Shown here: positions 48,965 to 49,672 of the stretch, one piece after another
Numbering within the stretch: the stretch's first letter is position 1
Layout of the letters: each line of letters starts with the position of its first letter
Assembly (NCBI GenBank): GCA_937864045.1
Contig: CALMIF010000128.1
Span: forward strand, 1-49,672
Direction: 5' to 3'
DNA: 49,672 nucleotides
Origin: an uncultured Aquabacterium sp.
GTDB taxonomy: Bacteria; Pseudomonadota; Gammaproteobacteria; Burkholderiales; Burkholderiaceae_C
Translations under genes and position numbers: made by a program
Notes under the pieces: model-generated
What the model was told of the DNA's origin: nothing
The model's input: only the letters and a program-made list of their open reading frames with translations
Database searches by the model: none

Positions 48965-49450
48965 TCAGCGCGACGACGTGTCGCACCCCACCCGCCGCAG
49001 CGGAAAGTCCACCCCCCGCGGCACGCCGCCCGCCTCGCCCTCGATGCGCGCCGCGATGCCGCCGTCGGCCCGGCGCCGGTAGGCCACGCGCTGCGGGAAG
49101 TCGGGGCCGCTGCGCTCGAAGACTGCGGCGTCGGCCGTGGCCTGCACCGCGTTGAACGTGGTGCCCTGGCGCCCGCCCGGCTGGGCGATGAAGACCAGCC
49201 CACCGGGGGACTCACGCAGTTGCATGAACTCGAACTGCACCACGCGCGCCCCCTTCAGCGTGCGCGCCATGCCCAGCATCACACCGCCGGCCGGCACCAT
49301 CCACTGCTCACCCGATCCAGGCTCGTCGAGCTCGCTCTGCCAGCAGTCGGCCAGCCAGGACAGGGTGGACAGCGTGACCTGAGCGGGCTGTGCGCGCACG
49401 GGCAGCAGCAGGGCCGGAAGGAGCAGAAGACACAGGATGGGCAGGCGCAT
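48965..49450 (-). CDS. DUF6265-family exported protein
   Basis: 161 aa from ATG 49450, which opens a signal peptide (MRLPILCLLLLPALLLPVRA). The mature part has the lipocalin-like pattern of DUF6265: LSWLADCWQSE, EQWMVPAGGVMLGMARTLKG, VVQFEFMQL, FNAVQATADAAVFER, DFPQRVAYRRR, ARIEGEAGG. Function is unknown; members are small periplasmic proteins that may bind a hydrophobic ligand. It is convergent with the GpgS-like gene and divergent from the Bug receptor at 49527. Confidence 0.82.
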   Translation of the reverse strand: MRLPILCLLLLPALLLPVRAQPAQVTLSTLSWLADCWQSELDEPGSGEQWMVPAGGVMLGMARTLKGARVVQFEFMQLRESPGGLVFIAQPGGRQGTTFNAVQATADAAVFERSGPDFPQRVAYRRRADGGIAARIEGEAGGVPRGVDFPLRRVGCDTSSR

Positions 49451-49526
49451 GCCCTGATTCTGCGGTTCGCCGCTTCCCGTATCCTGCGCGGCGCGGCCAT
49501 GCCGCTGCACGAATCCAGGAGACACG

Positions 49527-49672
49527 ATGCCCATGCTTTCCCGTCGGACCGCCCATGCCCTGCTGCTGAGTGCACTGGCCGTCGCCACCGGCCCCACCTT
49601 CGCCGAGGCCTACCCCACCAAGCCGATCCGCCTGGTCGTCACCTTCCCGGCCGGCGGCGCGCCCGACATCCT
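49527..49672 (+). CDS. Bug/TctC-family receptor, partial (runs off window end)
   Basis: First 48 codons only, preceded by AGGAGA. The signal peptide is SRRTAHALLLSALAVATG with cleavage near TFAEAYP, then the invariant start of the mature fold, YPTKPIRLVVTFPAGGAPDI. It is the third Bug-type periplasmic carboxylate receptor in the window and again no TctA/TctB membrane component is visible before the window ends. Confidence 0.9.
   Translation, partial: MPMLSRRTAHALLLSALAVATGPTFAEAYPTKPIRLVVTFPAGGAPDI

Overview
This window is high-GC DNA (roughly 70 % by eye) that looks like a betaproteobacterium of the order Burkholderiales, probably from the Leptothrix/Rubrivivax/Ideonella group. The reasons are three orphan Bug/TctC periplasmic receptors, PEP-CTERM exported proteins, AGGAGA-type ribosome binding sites, palindrome-rich intergenic elements and many acyl-CoA genes. 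No rRNA, tRNA, CRISPR array or complete insertion sequence was seen. All but the first ~200 bases is densely packed with genes.

Layout. 1-275 is AT-richer non-coding sequence. 276-4899 holds exonuclease I (sbcB), a helical phasin-like protein and a DUF5916 outer-membrane-type protein; the last is translationally coupled to a hotdog protein and an MFS transporter (to 6957). 7052-10583 holds an enoyl-CoA hydratase, a decayed chemoreceptor, an MBL-fold hydrolase and glyoxalase I. 10675-13740 encodes a three-part FAD dehydrogenase (GMC subunit, Tat-exported small subunit, cytochrome c) with a ribbon-helix-helix protein. 13909-19116 holds a FAD oxidoreductase, a PEP-CTERM protein, riboflavin synthase, a cytochrome P450 and an HNH nuclease of lower GC.

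19109-29290 is a carboxylic-acid catabolic island. On the minus strand are an acyl-CoA ligase, a Bug receptor, a dienoyl-CoA-reductase-like SDR, an enoyl-CoA hydratase and two acyl-CoA dehydrogenases. Divergently transcribed are a class III CoA transferase, a second Bug receptor and a TetR regulator. A perfect 7-6-7 inverted repeat lies between the two arms. Together these genes could capture, activate and beta-oxidise an unknown organic acid.

29432-33290 is the most unusual locus. A secreted FecR-TPR protein is followed by a membrane CHASE2-TIR protein. This resembles known FecR/CHASE2-cyclase pairs, but with a TIR domain as the output. Its coupled start codon is thrown out of frame by an 8-bp tandem duplication.

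33337-40814 contains a 5'-truncated PEP-CTERM gene, a nitronate monooxygenase, two ornithine-cyclodeaminase-family genes with an Lrp regulator, a lone receiver protein, an ammonium transporter with a recognisable sigma-54 promoter and NtrC box, and an AlkC-like repair protein. 40949-44890 holds a Leu/Ile/Val-type binding protein, a second nitronate-monooxygenase-like protein and a second acyl-CoA ligase. 45102-48949 holds a MarR regulator, a tiny membrane protein, a ClC protein with its proton glutamate replaced by Gln, and a glucosyl-3-phosphoglycerate-synthase-like enzyme fused to a degenerate phosphatase domain. Shared promoter/operator motifs and a (TCGG)7 repeat lie in front. The window ends with a DUF6265 lipocalin-like protein and the start of a third Bug receptor.
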